Source of the DNA: Ichthyophthirius multifiliis
Lineage: Eukaryota; Ciliophora; Oligohymenophorea; Hymenostomatida
NCBI RefSeq assembly: GCF_000220395.1
Contig: NW_004085985.1
Location: 1 to 64,000, forward strand
Length of the DNA stretch: 64,000 nucleotides
Reading direction: 5' to 3'
This document shows positions 36,359-49,500 of this stretch, one piece after another (position 1 is the first letter of the stretch; every line of letters begins with the position of its first letter). A program made the position numbers and the translations under genes. The notes under the pieces were generated by a model that ran no database searches, was not told the DNA's origin, and was given only the letters and a program-made list of their open reading frames with translations.

Positions 36359-39300
36359 ATATATTATTATTTATATATATATTTTTAATTATATATATTA
36401 TTATTATATTTATAATATTTTTTATTTATTAAGGAACATTAATTATAATTATAAAATATTTCATAAAAAAGAAAATAAATATTTTTTGAGTTTCATAATA
36501 TTTTATGTTAGATTGAAATTTAAAAATAAAAAATTAACTTTTCTTCTAATATAATCTCTAAAAGATTATTTTTATAAACTATATAATAAGATTTACTATT
36601 ATTTAAGTAATAAAATCAATTTATTTATTTTGTAAAAAAAACATTTTTTTTTTTTTAAAAAAAAAAAATTAATAATTTTTTGTTATAACTAGAGATAATA
36701 TATAATTACTTAATTAATTTAAACAATTAATACTATAAAATATTTAAATATACGAAAAGTATATTAGTAATTAACTAAAAATCCAAAAAAAGTCAAAAGA
36801 TAAAAACCTAAATGAATATTTTGAATTCGAGTCTTTATTTGTAGATTAGTACAATAAATATTAATAAAATTTTTTACATTTAAACGAAGAAATAAATATA
36901 TACAAAAATCATTTATAGTTTGATAAAAGCAGTTTAAAATTATAACAAAAACAAAACGAAATATTTGATTTTTTAAAAAATTTGGATATATAAGATAATT
37001 TGTCAATTTTAATCGAAGATTTTTTATAAACTTTATAAGAATTATTATAAGAAACTGATGAAAATATAAATTTGAATAATAACTTATATTAGAATTTAGA
37101 AGAAGGCTATAATTAAGCCCAAGAACTGTTATTTTACAGAAATGAAAAAATGATAGAAATAAAAGAAGAAATATAGTAAGTTCGAATTCTAATTTTAAAA
37201 ACAAACAATAGTTCTAATATTAATTTTTAAATGATAAAAGAAACCCTTAATAGGCTAAAAAATATATTTTAATTATTAAAAAAAATGAAAAGAAATTCTA
37301 AAAAATGTATTGATATTCGAAATTCGGCTTTTTATTATGGATTTAGATAAAAATAAATAAATAAAATATTATTTTAGATATTTTAATACAAATAAGAATG
37401 TTAATAATTAGAAAAAGTATTAGATTATATATAGAATGGGTTAAAAAATGATATATAATTTGTTTAAAATTTAAAGGAAAATACCGAATAAATAATAAGT
37501 CTTTTTAAAAAAGAACTTTTATTATAAAATCAGAAAATTATAGTGTAAAAATCTTAATAATAAATACTTCTTTTATATGAAATTCAAAATAAAATCCTTT
37601 AATTAAAATCGATTCCGGAATTCATTTTAATTGAATTTTAAATTGAGTCTTTAATAGAAAATATTTAAAAATAAATTGATGATATTTACCATTTCTAGCA
37701 TGTTTTTTTCCCTAAAATAAAACTAGAAAAATAAATGAATATGTTCCTAGAATGTAAAAATGATGTTATATCAAATATTAGAGATTCTAAGTAAATTTTG
37801 GGACTATTTAAAACTAATCCATACCTAGTTTATTAAAATGATGTTTTTGAATAACTTCTAAATATATAAAACTTAAATGTGAAATATTTTAAAATTATAT
37901 AGAATGTAAGTAATAAAAATTAAGATATAAATTTGATGTTTTAAGAAGTTATGGAATGTAAAAATAATGTTTATTTAGTTGTTTTTCTAATTGAAAAAAT
38001 TATGGTTTTGTAAAATGTTTAGAATTACTAGTTTATTGTAGATTAAGAAAAATTTATTTTATAGTCTTAAATTCCGACTATTATTTAGAATATTTAAAAA
38101 GCATTAAATAATATATAATGTAATTTTAATTTTATAAAGAAAATAAATAAATATAAAAATAATAAAAAATAAATATATATAATATATATAAATATATATT
38201 ATATATATAAATATATATATATATATATAGATATTTTCGTTATTTAAATATATTATTATTTTTATAATAATATTTAGAATTAAAATAAAATTAAATTTAA
38301 TATGATTTTTGCTTGTTTTCTTAATTAGTTAGTGTTGAAGATTATCTTTTATAAATTTCTGTTTTATTTTAATATTGGTAAGAACATTAAAATAATATTT
38401 GCTAATAAATAATATAAATTCGAAATAATAATATGATTTTTAATTAATAATAAAAAGTTGATTTATTAATATCTTCAGTATTAGAAAATAATATCGATGA
38501 ATTAAATGAATTTATTAAAAATTTATACCCTTAAAATAAAAAATTTAAAGCATTTTATATTAAAATGTTAAGTTTTATACAGAAACACTTGTAAGATATG
38601 GATTTTAATTAGAAAAGAAAAAACTTAATATATATTCAGCTAATTATATGTTTAGTTGGTTAGATAAAAATTATTAAAATGCTTTTTCTTCTATATCATA
38701 CTTATTTGATTTAGATGATTTAATAGCGTTATAAAAATATATAACTATATATATAAAAAATTATATATTTATTATAAATATTTATTTATATAAATATATA
38801 TAAATTTACATATATATATACATATAATATAATTTTTTTTTTATATATACATAAAATAGTTACTAAAATGAAAATTAATAAGAAGGCTTTTTAATTTCTT
38901 TAAAATTACTTAGAAGTAAAATAACCGAATGTTTTTAAACTTAATAAAGTTTAAATTAACTTTTTAATTAGGAAAATATAATTTCAAATTTAAAATTGGA
39001 TTTTGTATTTTAAATTGTTTTAAAAGATAGTTTACTTTACGATATGAATAGTATTTTTTATACCTTTTAATTAAAAATTAAATTTTATTTAATAATAATT
39101 ATTAAAAAAAAAAAATAGCTTTCGAATAATTAATTAATATTGGGAAAAAATTTAATTTTAATATAAGACTTTCTTAATAAATTAAATTAGAAATAGAAGA
39201 TAATTAAAATAAATGCATAAACTTTTAATAAAATAAACATTAAATTGAAAAATTATTAAGAATATTACAGAAATATTATTCAGTGTTAGAATTTGATTAA

Positions 39301-39924
39301 TAAAGATAAACTTTTGTGTAATAAAAAATGAATTTATTCTAATAAGAACTTTAAAAATAAATATAAATTCATACATAAAAAAATACAGTTTTAATTAGGG
39401 ACATGTTAAATATATAATCAAATACAATGAATTAAATTTAATATATTATATAAATAATTAATTCTTATTTAAAAATTAATAATCTTTTATTTGAAAACGA
39501 TGATTAGAATATGTCATATATGAACAGCTTTTTTAAAGATAACTATAAAATATATAGTGTTTTATAAGATTTAAGATAATCTATTGATTTTTTATTAGAT
39601 GATTAATTGTTTGAAAAGTTAATTTAATAAAAATAATAAATTAATTTAGATACTTTATCTATTAAATTGGAATAAAAAATTGGATTATTTGAATGTTTTG
39701 ATGGACTTGGTATTTTAAAAGAAATACAAATTAATCCTAATTTAATTAAATGGAAAGAAATTGTTTACAAATCAATTAATTTTCTTTAATAAGATATCCA
39801 AAATAAAGACTGCTTATAAGATTTAAAAGAAGATTTTAATAAAATTTATAATTAAATAAAACCTTAATAAGAATTTATTCAAAAATTCATAAATTTTATT
39901 GCAATATAAATAAAATAGAAATGA
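35869..39924 (+). CDS. Large coiled-coil protein, multi-exon
   Basis: I do not recognise the family. ATG 35869 opens 'MEDKDQKKYNLNSLYTSPIK', a Ser/Asn/Gln-rich disordered head. A TA-rich intron spans roughly 36270-36750. A long helical part follows ('ILIEDFLQTLQELLQETDEN', 'NEKMIEIKEEIQQVRIL', 'CQQLEKVLDYIQNGLKND', 'LLLYEIQNKILQLKSIPEF'). More exons follow after TA-rich introns near 38150-38300, 38400-38460 and 38740-38860. The last exon gives 'DFLLDDQLFEKLIQQKQQIN' and 'KIGLFECFDGLGILKEIQIN' and ends at TGA 39922. Size and heptad-like pattern suggest a structural or cytoskeletal role (inference). It could be two genes; I see no clear internal start. Confidence 0.55.
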
Positions 39925-40113
39925 AATAATAAAAATCAAAGCTTTTTTATTATTTAAAAAATATATTTATGTAAAAAAAAATGTAAATAAAGAATTTTTA
40001 TATATGGAGGCAATATATATATATATATTTATTGTTGGTTTTTTTTTCTAAATATTTAATAATAAGTTTATATATAAATAAAAAAATAAAAAATATATAA
40101 ATATTTTCCTTTT

Positions 40114-40916
40114 TCAACAAAAAAAATATTATAAGTGTATTTTTTGTTTTTTTTTGTAACAATCACAAATATGAATCTATATTTAAATTAGTTTTGAGCA
40201 AATTATATATATTTAATTATATTATATATAAAAAACATTATATATTATTTTATTATAATGATTCTAATTTTAATAGTCTTGTTTTTTTAAGTTTATTTAT
40301 TTTTATTATTAATTCTATTATTTTTTCCCTGTTTTTTAAACTAATTTTTCAACTTTAAGAAAACTTCTTAAATCTTCATATACATTAATACTATTATTTA
40401 CTATTTTTTTATATTATTATTATAAATCTTTCTTAATTTATACTCTTAGATTCTTTCTTTTTTAAAAAATAATAAATTTACTATCTATTTATTATTTTAA
40501 TTGATTTTTTTTAACTTATATTTGTGATTTCGTACTTTATGTATTGCTAATACTACTTTTAGTTTATTCCCTATTATATTTAGAGAGGAAGATTTATATT
40601 TTTGTTAGTTTAAATTAATTAATAAATAAATATATCTGAAATTTTCGGAATGTATCTAAAAAGAAAAAAAAATAATATATATATATATCATCAATAACTA
40701 TGTCTATTTACTCTTATAAATTCAAATTTTTATAATCATTATATAAGACTTAAAATATTTGCAATCAAATGATTTTTAAAGTTATTTAACATAGATATTT
40801 ATTATAAAGTATTAGTTTTTTTCTTTAATTTTACGATATTTAAAATAACATTCTTAATTTAATTTAGACTAAAAAAAATTATTTCTTTTTTTGGTAAAAC
40901 ATGGAAATATGGACAT
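40114..40916 (-). CDS. Uncharacterised Gln/Lys-rich protein
   Basis: ATG 40916 gives 'MSIFPCFTKKRNNFFQSKLN', then 'QECYFKYRKIKEKNQYFI' and 'KSFDCKYFK'. Two introns (GTCTTATA...TATAAG and GTTATTGA...TTTTTAG, between about 40665 and 40745) restore a single frame continuing 'NTFRKFQIYLFINQFKLTKI', 'FLSKYNREQTKSSISNTQ' and 'NNSINVYEDLRSFLKVEKL', ending 'IHICDCYKKKQKIHLQYFFC' at TGA 40114. That two canonical introns repair the frame supports a real gene. No domain is recognised. Confidence 0.45.
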
Positions 40917-41272
40917 TTATATATTTCCATTATTGAAATTTTCCTTATTTATCTTTTTAAATAAATAATTTTTTCTTTTTTATAGAATTCATATAATTAA
41001 AAATATTGAATATGTAAGTGTGTTTATATTCTAATCAAATACAAAAAGAAAAATTAAAATATATTATTTTATTCTATATACATATAAAAAAAATATTATA
41101 TATTAATAAAAAAACATTGTTTATATTTTAGATTTTAATTAAATAATTAAATTTAACTATTTATTCAAAAATTTTTGCTAAAATATTTATTTCATATTTT
41201 AAAAATGTATTATTTATCGAATTCATTTCTTAGTTTTTATCTTAAATAATTAAAACATTTATAAAACTAATA

Positions 41273-41578
41273 ATGGATATTAAATCTGATTATTTCTACT
41301 AATTATAATTTAAACGAAATATTAATCTAAATAAAATAAAATATATATTTAAATCTAATAAAGATATTATTTATCTAAAAATAAAATAGAATAAGTAGTC
41401 TTTGTAAAAAATAGTTTCGAAATATTTTAAATATAAGATTTATATGTAATACAAAAATTCATTTTTCTATATAAATAAACAAAATTGGAAAGACCTTATA
41501 TAAATTATCGCTTATAAAATATACGATATATATCATTTATATTTATTTTTATAGTTTTTACTTATTTAGTTGATTTGA
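41273..41578 (+). CDS. Tentative small protein, 101 aa
   Basis: ATG to TGA in one frame: 'MDIKSDYFYQLQFKRNINLN', 'KQSLQKIVSKYFKYKIYMQY', 'NSFFYINKQNWKDLIQIIAY'. An overlapping frame starting at ATG 41205 is also open and looks about as good, so the true frame is uncertain. Confidence 0.25.
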
Positions 41579-42440
41579 ATTTGAGTTTAATATATTTAAT
41601 GATTTATTCATTTTAATTTTTTATATAAATTATTTAGTATTTTTAATTTGTTTTATTTATATAAATTATAAATATTTAAAATATATTTATATGTTTTAAT
41701 ATAGCAATAAAAAGATATTTTATAGGAACTATTTAAAAATAATAGATGATGAATAATAAATATTATAAACATAAACTTTTAAAAAGAAATATATAAACAA
41801 ATATACATATTAGAAATAATAATAATAATTTTAAAATAACACATATAATATAAAATAACTTTTCGAAGAAAATAAAATATTAAAATAGTTTAATTTTTAA
41901 TGTTTTTAGTATTCTTTTTGATTGTTTGTTTTAAATATAAAAACTAAATAATATAGTTATTTTTTTTTATATTAATTACCTTTAATTATTTCCTAATATT
42001 GATATTAATTTCCTTTAATTTGTTAAATATTCTTATTAATAACCTTTAGTTTTTAATTAATTTAAATACTTTGAATATAAATATAATTTTTTATTGAAAA
42101 TAAAAATATTAATTATTTATAGACATAATTAATATTCGAAAAGTAAAATATAAACAATACTTCACTATTAAAAAATAATATTAACTAAAATTGTAATTAT
42201 TTAAACTATGAAAAATAAAAAATATTATAATTTATATTACCTTTAATATATAAATATTAAATCCTAACTATAAAAGTAAATAAACATCTATTTTTTTCAA
42301 TTTAAACATATAATATATAAAACAAAGAATAGTAATTGCATTAATCAAATAGATATAATAAAAAAATTATAAATATAAAAAAAAATTAACTAAAATATAT
42401 ATATATTTACAAAAAATTAAATATATATTAAAAAAAAAAA
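41579..42440. other. AT-rich spacer
   Basis: A few copies of 'ccttta(a/g)tt' recur between 41980 and 42250 as a weak degenerate repeat. Otherwise A/T low complexity with no gene. Confidence 0.45.
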
Positions 42441-43406
42441 ATGTCAAACGCTTCTGACCCATTTTCAATTTTAAATAAAAACCGGGGTGATTTAAGGATG
42501 CCTTAAATATAAAAAAAACAGGAAATAAAAGTATACCGTAAAGGAAAAATACCCGAAAACATAAATGAATATGGATAAAATGTATCAGAAGATGAAGATG
42601 ATATTTTTCCAGAAGCAAAATCATTTTCTTCTTTAAATAGTGAAAAAATAAATAATAGATTATAATAAATAGAAAGTTTAATATAAGAAGAAGAAAATGA
42701 AGGTTAAAAAATAGAAACTGTTCAAAAAGCAATTTAGAGAAGAAGACAAGTTTAATAATCGTAAATTATTTAGGAAAATCCTGAATTTAAAAAACCAATG
42801 GAAAGAAAAAATATTTAAAATTAAGAATAGGAAGTCAAAATTACAAACAGAGCATAATTAAGGGCAAAGCTTCTAGAATAATAAAAATAAAATGAAAAAA
42901 TAGAAGAAAAAATTTAACCGAAAGAAGAATCTTCCTAAAGTGAAGAATAAGAAGATGAAAATTCAGAAGAAGAAGATGATGAAGAAGAAGATAAAGATGA
43001 AGATGAAGATGAAAATGAGAAAAAAGTAATGATGAAACCTGTATATATACCTAAAAATGAAAGAAAATAAAACAATTAAATTATAGAAGAAGAACTTGCA
43101 TTATAAAAAGAAAAAGAGAAAATTCACGAAATGAAAAAAAATGAAACTAAATAATTAGTTATTGAAGCAATAAGAAAAGATGAGTAAAATGATGATAATA
43201 ACAATGATAATAAAAGTTTAATTGGAATAGAATTACCAAATGATAATGATAATATTAATCCGTCATATGAATATGAATAATGGAAAATAAGAGAATTGAA
43301 AAGAATTAGAAAAACAAGGGAAGATTAAAAAAAAGAAAGAAGATGAAGAAGATAAATTAAGAAGAAGAAATATGACAAATGAATAAATTTTAGAAGAAGA
43401 CAAAGT

Positions 43407-43486
<80 letters not shown>

Positions 43487-44215
43487 TATATATATAAAAT
43501 TTTCTTTATTAATATATATTTATTTTATTTTTATTTTAAATTCTTATAGTTGTATATTTTTTAATAGATTTTGATATATTTATTTTAATATTTAAATATT
43601 TTTGTTTTATAGTAATTAGGATTACATTAAAAAAAACAATAAAGATAATATAATTTTATGTAGAAATATTATCATAAGGGTGCTTTTTATTAAGATGATG
43701 AGGATGAAGTTTTTTAAAGAGATTTTAATATGCCTGTTGGTGAGGAATTAATGGACAAAAGTGTTTTACCTGCTATTCTTTAAAAAAGAAGAGGTACTTA
43801 TGGTAAGAAAGGCTAATCAAAATATACACATTTAACTGATTAGGATACTACCAATTATGATCCTTTGTTTAAAGTTGATTAAGATTTGTAATAAAAGGCA
43901 TTTTCTAAATATGCTGGTCTTAAACAAGCTAATATTCTTATTCCTAATTAATAAAAAATAAATAAAGATGATTTTTAATTTTTAAAAATTTATATATTAT
44001 TTATATTTATAATGAATTTTCTATGTTTTTATAAAAAAAAATATAATTTTCATAATTTTTTTTTTTCTTATTATTTTTTTTTATTTTTTATAAAAAATAA
44101 ATAAGTTAATTTATTAGAAACTTTTTGTTTGTACAAATTTTTTGTTTTTATTTGCTTAAAATTATTATTTTTTTTATAAAACAAACAAAAAACAAAAAAA
44201 AACAAAAAAAATTGA
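42441..44215 (+). CDS. MFAP1: MFAP1-like spliceosomal protein
   Basis: MFAP1 is a component of the spliceosomal B complex (Spp381/Prp38 partner). ATG 42441 starts 'MSNASDPFSILNKNRGDL'. A long acidic Glu/Asp region follows, with 'RRRQVQQSQIIQENPEF' and 'KVMMKPVYIPKNERKQ'. The family signature is 'NPSYEYEQWKIRELKRIRKT' (human 'SYEYEAWKVRELKRIKR'). After the intron (about 43408-43618, a large TA microsatellite) come 'FMQKYYHKGAFYQDDEDEVF', 'QRDFNMPVGE' and 'GKKGQSKYTHLTDQDTTNYD' (human 'GRTKYTHLVDQDTTSFD'). The frame slips by one in an A run near 43330. After 'FSKYAGLKQANILIP' the family normally ends within about 15 residues, but the frame runs on through poly-A/T to TGA 44213; the true stop is probably near 43965, hidden by a one-base error. 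Confidence 0.9.
43409..43490. repeat. TA microsatellite inside the MFAP1 intron
   Basis: A perfect (TA)n run of about 70 bases located within the intron between the 'LEEDK' exon and the 'KYYHKGAF' exon. Confidence 0.85.
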
Positions 44216-44322
44216 ATTTCAAATTTCAAATATTTTTTTTTTTCATAATTATATAAAATAATTAAAAAAAAAATCAAAAAATTTACTATAAATTAAATAC
44301 TTATATATAAATAATAAAAAAA

Positions 44323-46458
44323 ATGAATACTATAGATATTATATAAAAAACAATTTAGTTTATAAATCTCCAAAAATCTAGTATAGATACAGAGGCTAAA
44401 AAAGAACAAATAATAACTTGTGAATTTTAAATGAAAGAGCTTTTATCTATTTATAATTACTCCAGGAAATAAGTAAATCCATAATTTTATTATGATGAAT
44501 TATAAGAATATTAAAAAAACTAAAGTCCAAACTAAGACTAGCTTTTAAACTTAAGCTAAGTAAATTAAAGCCCTAATAATAATAATTAAAATTAAGAAAT
44601 TTATTCTTATAATTAAAATTCAAAAAAAAAATTAAAGAAAAGAAAAATGTTAGATTTTTAAGAAAATGTAAATTAAATAGAAGGACTTTTAAATGCAAAT
44701 GGATTAGAATTAGGTTAAAAATTGAGAAATCGTTTATAGGATTAATATAATTTAATAATTGAAGTATATTCTTGTAAAACTAATAGGTTTTTGGGAAAAA
44801 TTAAAGAAATGTTTAGTTTTAATGGGAAGAAATTGTTTAATTTAAACAAAGATATAAGTTCATTGATTTTAGAAATAAAGCATGTTCTATATAAGAATAA
44901 TTATTCTTTATATTTTAAAGAATTCAGTGAAAGTAAAAACAATTTGAAAAAAGTTTAGAGAGATTTAGAAAATTTAGAAAGAAAGGAAGAACATATTTTA
45001 AGAATAAAAGTAAATAAATTTTAAGGGGAGAAAAAGGTAAATATTTATCTAAAAAATGAGGAGGATATTGAAAATTTTATTGATCAATAAGATTTAGAAA
45101 AATAACCAAAGGAATAATTAAAAGATCATCTATATACACTTTTTTAATAAAATAAAATAAAACTTCATCATTTTAACTATAATATTAGTCCTATTTAAAT
45201 AGACTTTAATAATAATAATAATAATACTACTACTATTAATAATATTGTCACAAATACATTTTAAAAAGAAAAATCTAAATAAGAAAATGATATTGTAGAA
45301 ATCTAAAGTAGTTATAATTCAAATCATGATTAATAATAAAATGAAAATGAGAATATAAATAATATTTAAATAAATAATAATCAAAAGAATGAATTTAATA
45401 GTATTAATAATAGATAAAATGTTAATAATAATAATAATAATGAAAATATAGAAATAAATGGATAATAAGGAATAGATAATAAAGAAAAAAATATAGATAT
45501 TAACGAAACAAAAGAAGATATAAAATAAGAGATAGTGGAAAATAATATGAATATAATAAAAAATATACATGATATGAATAAATATAAGAATAGTGAAAAT
45601 AATCAGAGTAATTTAAATGAAGAAAATATATAAAATTCATATATAAATAACAACGATAATAAAAATAACCATAATAATAATAATTATGAGAATAATATTG
45701 AATATAATTATATAAATTAATAAAATATTATTGATAATTATTAATATTAAGAGAATTCGAATTAAATTAATATTGAATATAATAACATTAATGAAAAAAA
45801 AAAAAATCTAAAAATAAAAGAATAAAATTTATAAAATAATAATAATATAATAAATGATAATAATATATAATAAAATAATTATATTATTAATAATTAAATT
45901 CTAGAAGAAAATAATATCAATAATATAAACATTTCTGATATTGAAATAAATAATAACAATAATTTATTAAGTTTACCTAATTCTTTAAATAATAAATAAT
46001 TCTACGTGACTAAATTTTTATTAACACCTTTTATAGATTAAAGTATAATATGTTTCTTTAAATCATTATAAAATTAAAAATTCACAAACACGTTGCTAAT
46101 AAATTAAAACTCGATTCAAATAAAAGAAAATTAACAAGTATTTGAATTCGGAAGAACAATGTTTTATGAATGCCTCGCAAAACTTAAATAATCTGATAGA
46201 ATTAGTAGAACATAAGCTATTATTACCCTACAAATAAATCCAAAAAATAATAAACTTGAGTATATTTTAACAAATAAAGGTAGTAATGGAACTTAAATTA
46301 AAGAATATGATGATACGCTAGGATGGTATGTATTAAAAGCATTTGATACAAAGAGAGTTTTGGAGAATAACGATACTATCGGAATACTATTTGATGATAC
46401 TTAAAAATAATTGTTGATAGGATATACTTTTACATATTAATACTATACTTTTGAATGA
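44323..46458 (+). CDS. FHA-domain protein, 711 aa, single exon
   Basis: The whole gene is one frame from ATG 44323 to TGA 46456. The N-terminal third is Gln/Asn/Lys-rich with a more ordered part ('NQIEGLLNANGLELGQKLRN', 'NRFLGKIKEMFSFNGKKLF'). The middle about 280 residues are almost all Asn/Gln/Asp/Glu/Ile, likely disordered. The C-terminus carries a forkhead-associated phosphothreonine-binding domain: 'VFEFGRTMFYEC' (Gly-Arg), 'SDRISRTQAIITLQINPKN' (Ser-Arg), 'LTNKGSNGTQIKE' (Asn-Gly) and 'RVLENNDTIGILF'. These G-R/S-R/N-G positions are the FHA ligand contacts. A signalling adaptor that recognises phospho-Thr is inferred. Its 3' end faces and nearly meets the 3' end of TERT. Confidence 0.85.
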
Positions 46459-46580
46459 TTATATAAATATATACAAATATAAAATAATAATTATGATATA
46501 ATAAATAAAAATATATAAATATATAAATAAAAAATAAATAAATTGTATATATATGTATATATTAATAAATATAATATAAA

Positions 46581-49500
46581 TCATTATTTTTATTTTTAAA
46601 ATTAAAAGATTTTGATAAATATTTCATTAAATTAGAAGAATATTTAATTTTATTTTTTGAGTCTTCATATTTTTTAATTTCATTCTTTAATTTCTATATT
46701 AATTATTTTTTTATTTTCTTAAATTCATAATAAAATTCTTGACTAAAAATATTTTTATTTTTAAAAAACTTAGTAATTTAATTCCATATTATGCTTTGTA
46801 TTATAAATTAAATAAAAAATAAATAAATAAATTTTTACAAAAAATAAAGTAAAAATCCAGGTTTTGATTACTATTAATCTTAAAATTATAAATAGCAAAG
46901 TACTTTAGATACATCATATACAGTATAAAAAATTATATCTTAAAAAAAAAAAAAATATAAATAAAAAAATATAAAAATAATTAATATAATATATATATAA
47001 ATATATATATAAATATTTATATATATTTTATATATTTATATATTTATTTTATTTATAATATATTATATTATTACTTTACAAGAAGTTTTCTAGTGTTTAA
47101 TTTTTACCGTATTTTTATTTCAAAAATGTATAATTTTTGTAATTATAATGTTTTATTTTTTATATAAAAGGATAATATTTCACGATAGAACTCTTTTTAA
47201 TTTTTATAGTGATATTAACAGATAATTTATATAATATTCTTACATAACTTTATATTTTAAGTTGTGCACATAATCCTTCCATAGAATATATATTTGGATT
47301 AAAATAATCAATTAATTAATTTAATATTAAACTTTTTTTTTATTTATTGAAATTTTATTTATATATACCTTCTAAGTTTATTTTTTAGAAAAGCTTTTAT
47401 ATTGTTCATTTAAAGATTTACATTAATATTATATATTATTTCTTTTTTATTTTTAAATAATAATAAGATATTTTTTGTTTTGTTTACATTCTTCGTTTTA
47501 TACAAAAATAGGTTTTATCTCTAAACTCTTCATATTAATACTTTTTCCAATCCACTAACATTCAAATTACAATTAATTTTATAAGTTGACATGAATATTT
47601 TATATATGTAATTAAAAGTTAGCAAAAATTTTAGTCGTGTTAAATTAAAATCTATATTTTTCTCCGCATTTCAATAACTATTCAACTAACATAATAGCAT
47701 TTTATTTTGAATCTGAAACAAATAAGTAATCATCTGTAAGTCTCATTAATAAATTAATATTATCTTTTTAGAGTTATTCATCTCTCAAAAAACTAGTAAA
47801 CTCTTCTTCTAAATAAGCAAAATAAAAAGAGCATAAAACACTTGATATATTAAGACCTTAAGGAATTCCATATTTTAGTCTAAACTTATTTTTATTAAAC
47901 TAAAAGAAAAAATTAAATTATATATATATATTTATATATAAATACACTAATAATTATATTATTGCATATATGTTATAATTTTTCCCTTATCATTTATTTT
48001 GTTATACATTTTTATTTATCTTAGTTAATTATTATTATTGGTCTTTAATCTTAATGCAGTTCTTTATAACCTTTTAATACACCATTTAAATCATTAAGGC
48101 TGTATGCTAATTATCTTTCTTTTTGATTAAAAAAACATTGGAAATTAGCATTATTGGAAGATTAATTTTATTATTTTGTTTATATTAGAGGCCTTTTATT
48201 TCTTTAAAAAAGTGTATATTTATTACTAAAATAAATTTAATCCTATAATATTTATATGTGTTATATTTTATTTTAAAAAATATAAAATATACTATTAAAT
48301 CTGTTTTATCAAATAATTCCAAAAGCTTTTATTAATCTATAGATCATAGCATTTTCTTATATCTAAAGTAACAAAATATAGTTCTGGTTTTCCTTTATTT
48401 TTCCATTCTTTTACAAATTATTCATGTTTTTAAGATATTTATTTATTATCAAAAACACAATAACCTAACTTTTAGCCTAAAATATTCTTTAGATTTCTCA
48501 ATACTAATTATGTATCTTAAAGTAGTTAATTTAAACTTAGATTTATTTATTTGTTCTTATTTTTTCTTAAAAAAGTCATTATAGGTCTAAATGAGCCTTT
48601 TTTAGGTATTATACGCAATTTACCTTCCGGATATTACTAATAAACTTCTTATTAAATATCTATTTTTTATAATTTTTGCAAATTTTTTTCTTCAAGCTTT
48701 TTAATATATTAAAATAAAATAAATGTAAATATTATTTATAAAAAAATACTTTTGTTATTGCTAATTTTGCTATTAAAATCCATATAGGTTTTCTATAATA
48801 AAATATCTTACTTCCTTATTTATGTTTTTCCGTTACATAAAAGTTAAATCTGATAAATGGAATAATTATTTTATTAAATAAAAAAGAGAGTATTTCTGAT
48901 AAAATATTTCTTTTAAGACTAATGTATTTTTGTTTATTTAATTTTTTTTAATTAGAAGGATCCTAAAACCATTTTACTTCAAATATATCCATAAAACATA
49001 TATAGTCTAATACTTTTTGATTTTCAAATTTTTTCATACTTACGAATTCTTTTAATTCTTTTTTTGTTTAATTTTTATTATTTAAATAAATAAAAATATA
49101 TAAATACTATTTATAAATGTAATAAAGTTATTATTTCCTAATAATTCTTAAGGAATGCATGAATTAAGCATTTACTTTAATAAGCTATGTATTTTTTTAT
49201 AAGGAACTTAGGCTTAATATATTTCATTAAATATTTATTCTGTTGATTAAGCTTGATTTTTTTATTTGTATTAAGAATAAAAATTTAAATATATATATAA
49301 AAAAAAAATATACTTTATTTATCGTTTTATTTATTTTATTTTATATTATAAACTTTTTATTTTAATTATTTATAATTAGGAGGTAATTTACAATGTTCGG
49401 TTAATAATTAATTAAAATTTATTTTATGAAAATTGTTTACTATTTATACTAAAAAATCTTTATATATTTATTTTTCTGATTTTTAATTTGCTTATGTAGG

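Noticed and set aside
36764-37204. Minus-strand 146-codon frame rich in Leu/Phe
   Set aside because: It is antisense to the helical exon of the large coiled-coil gene, which has the better codon pattern and continues across introns.
45319-45570. Minus-strand 83-codon hydrophobic frame
   Set aside because: It is the complement of the Asn/Ile/Glu-rich middle of the FHA gene and has no independent support.
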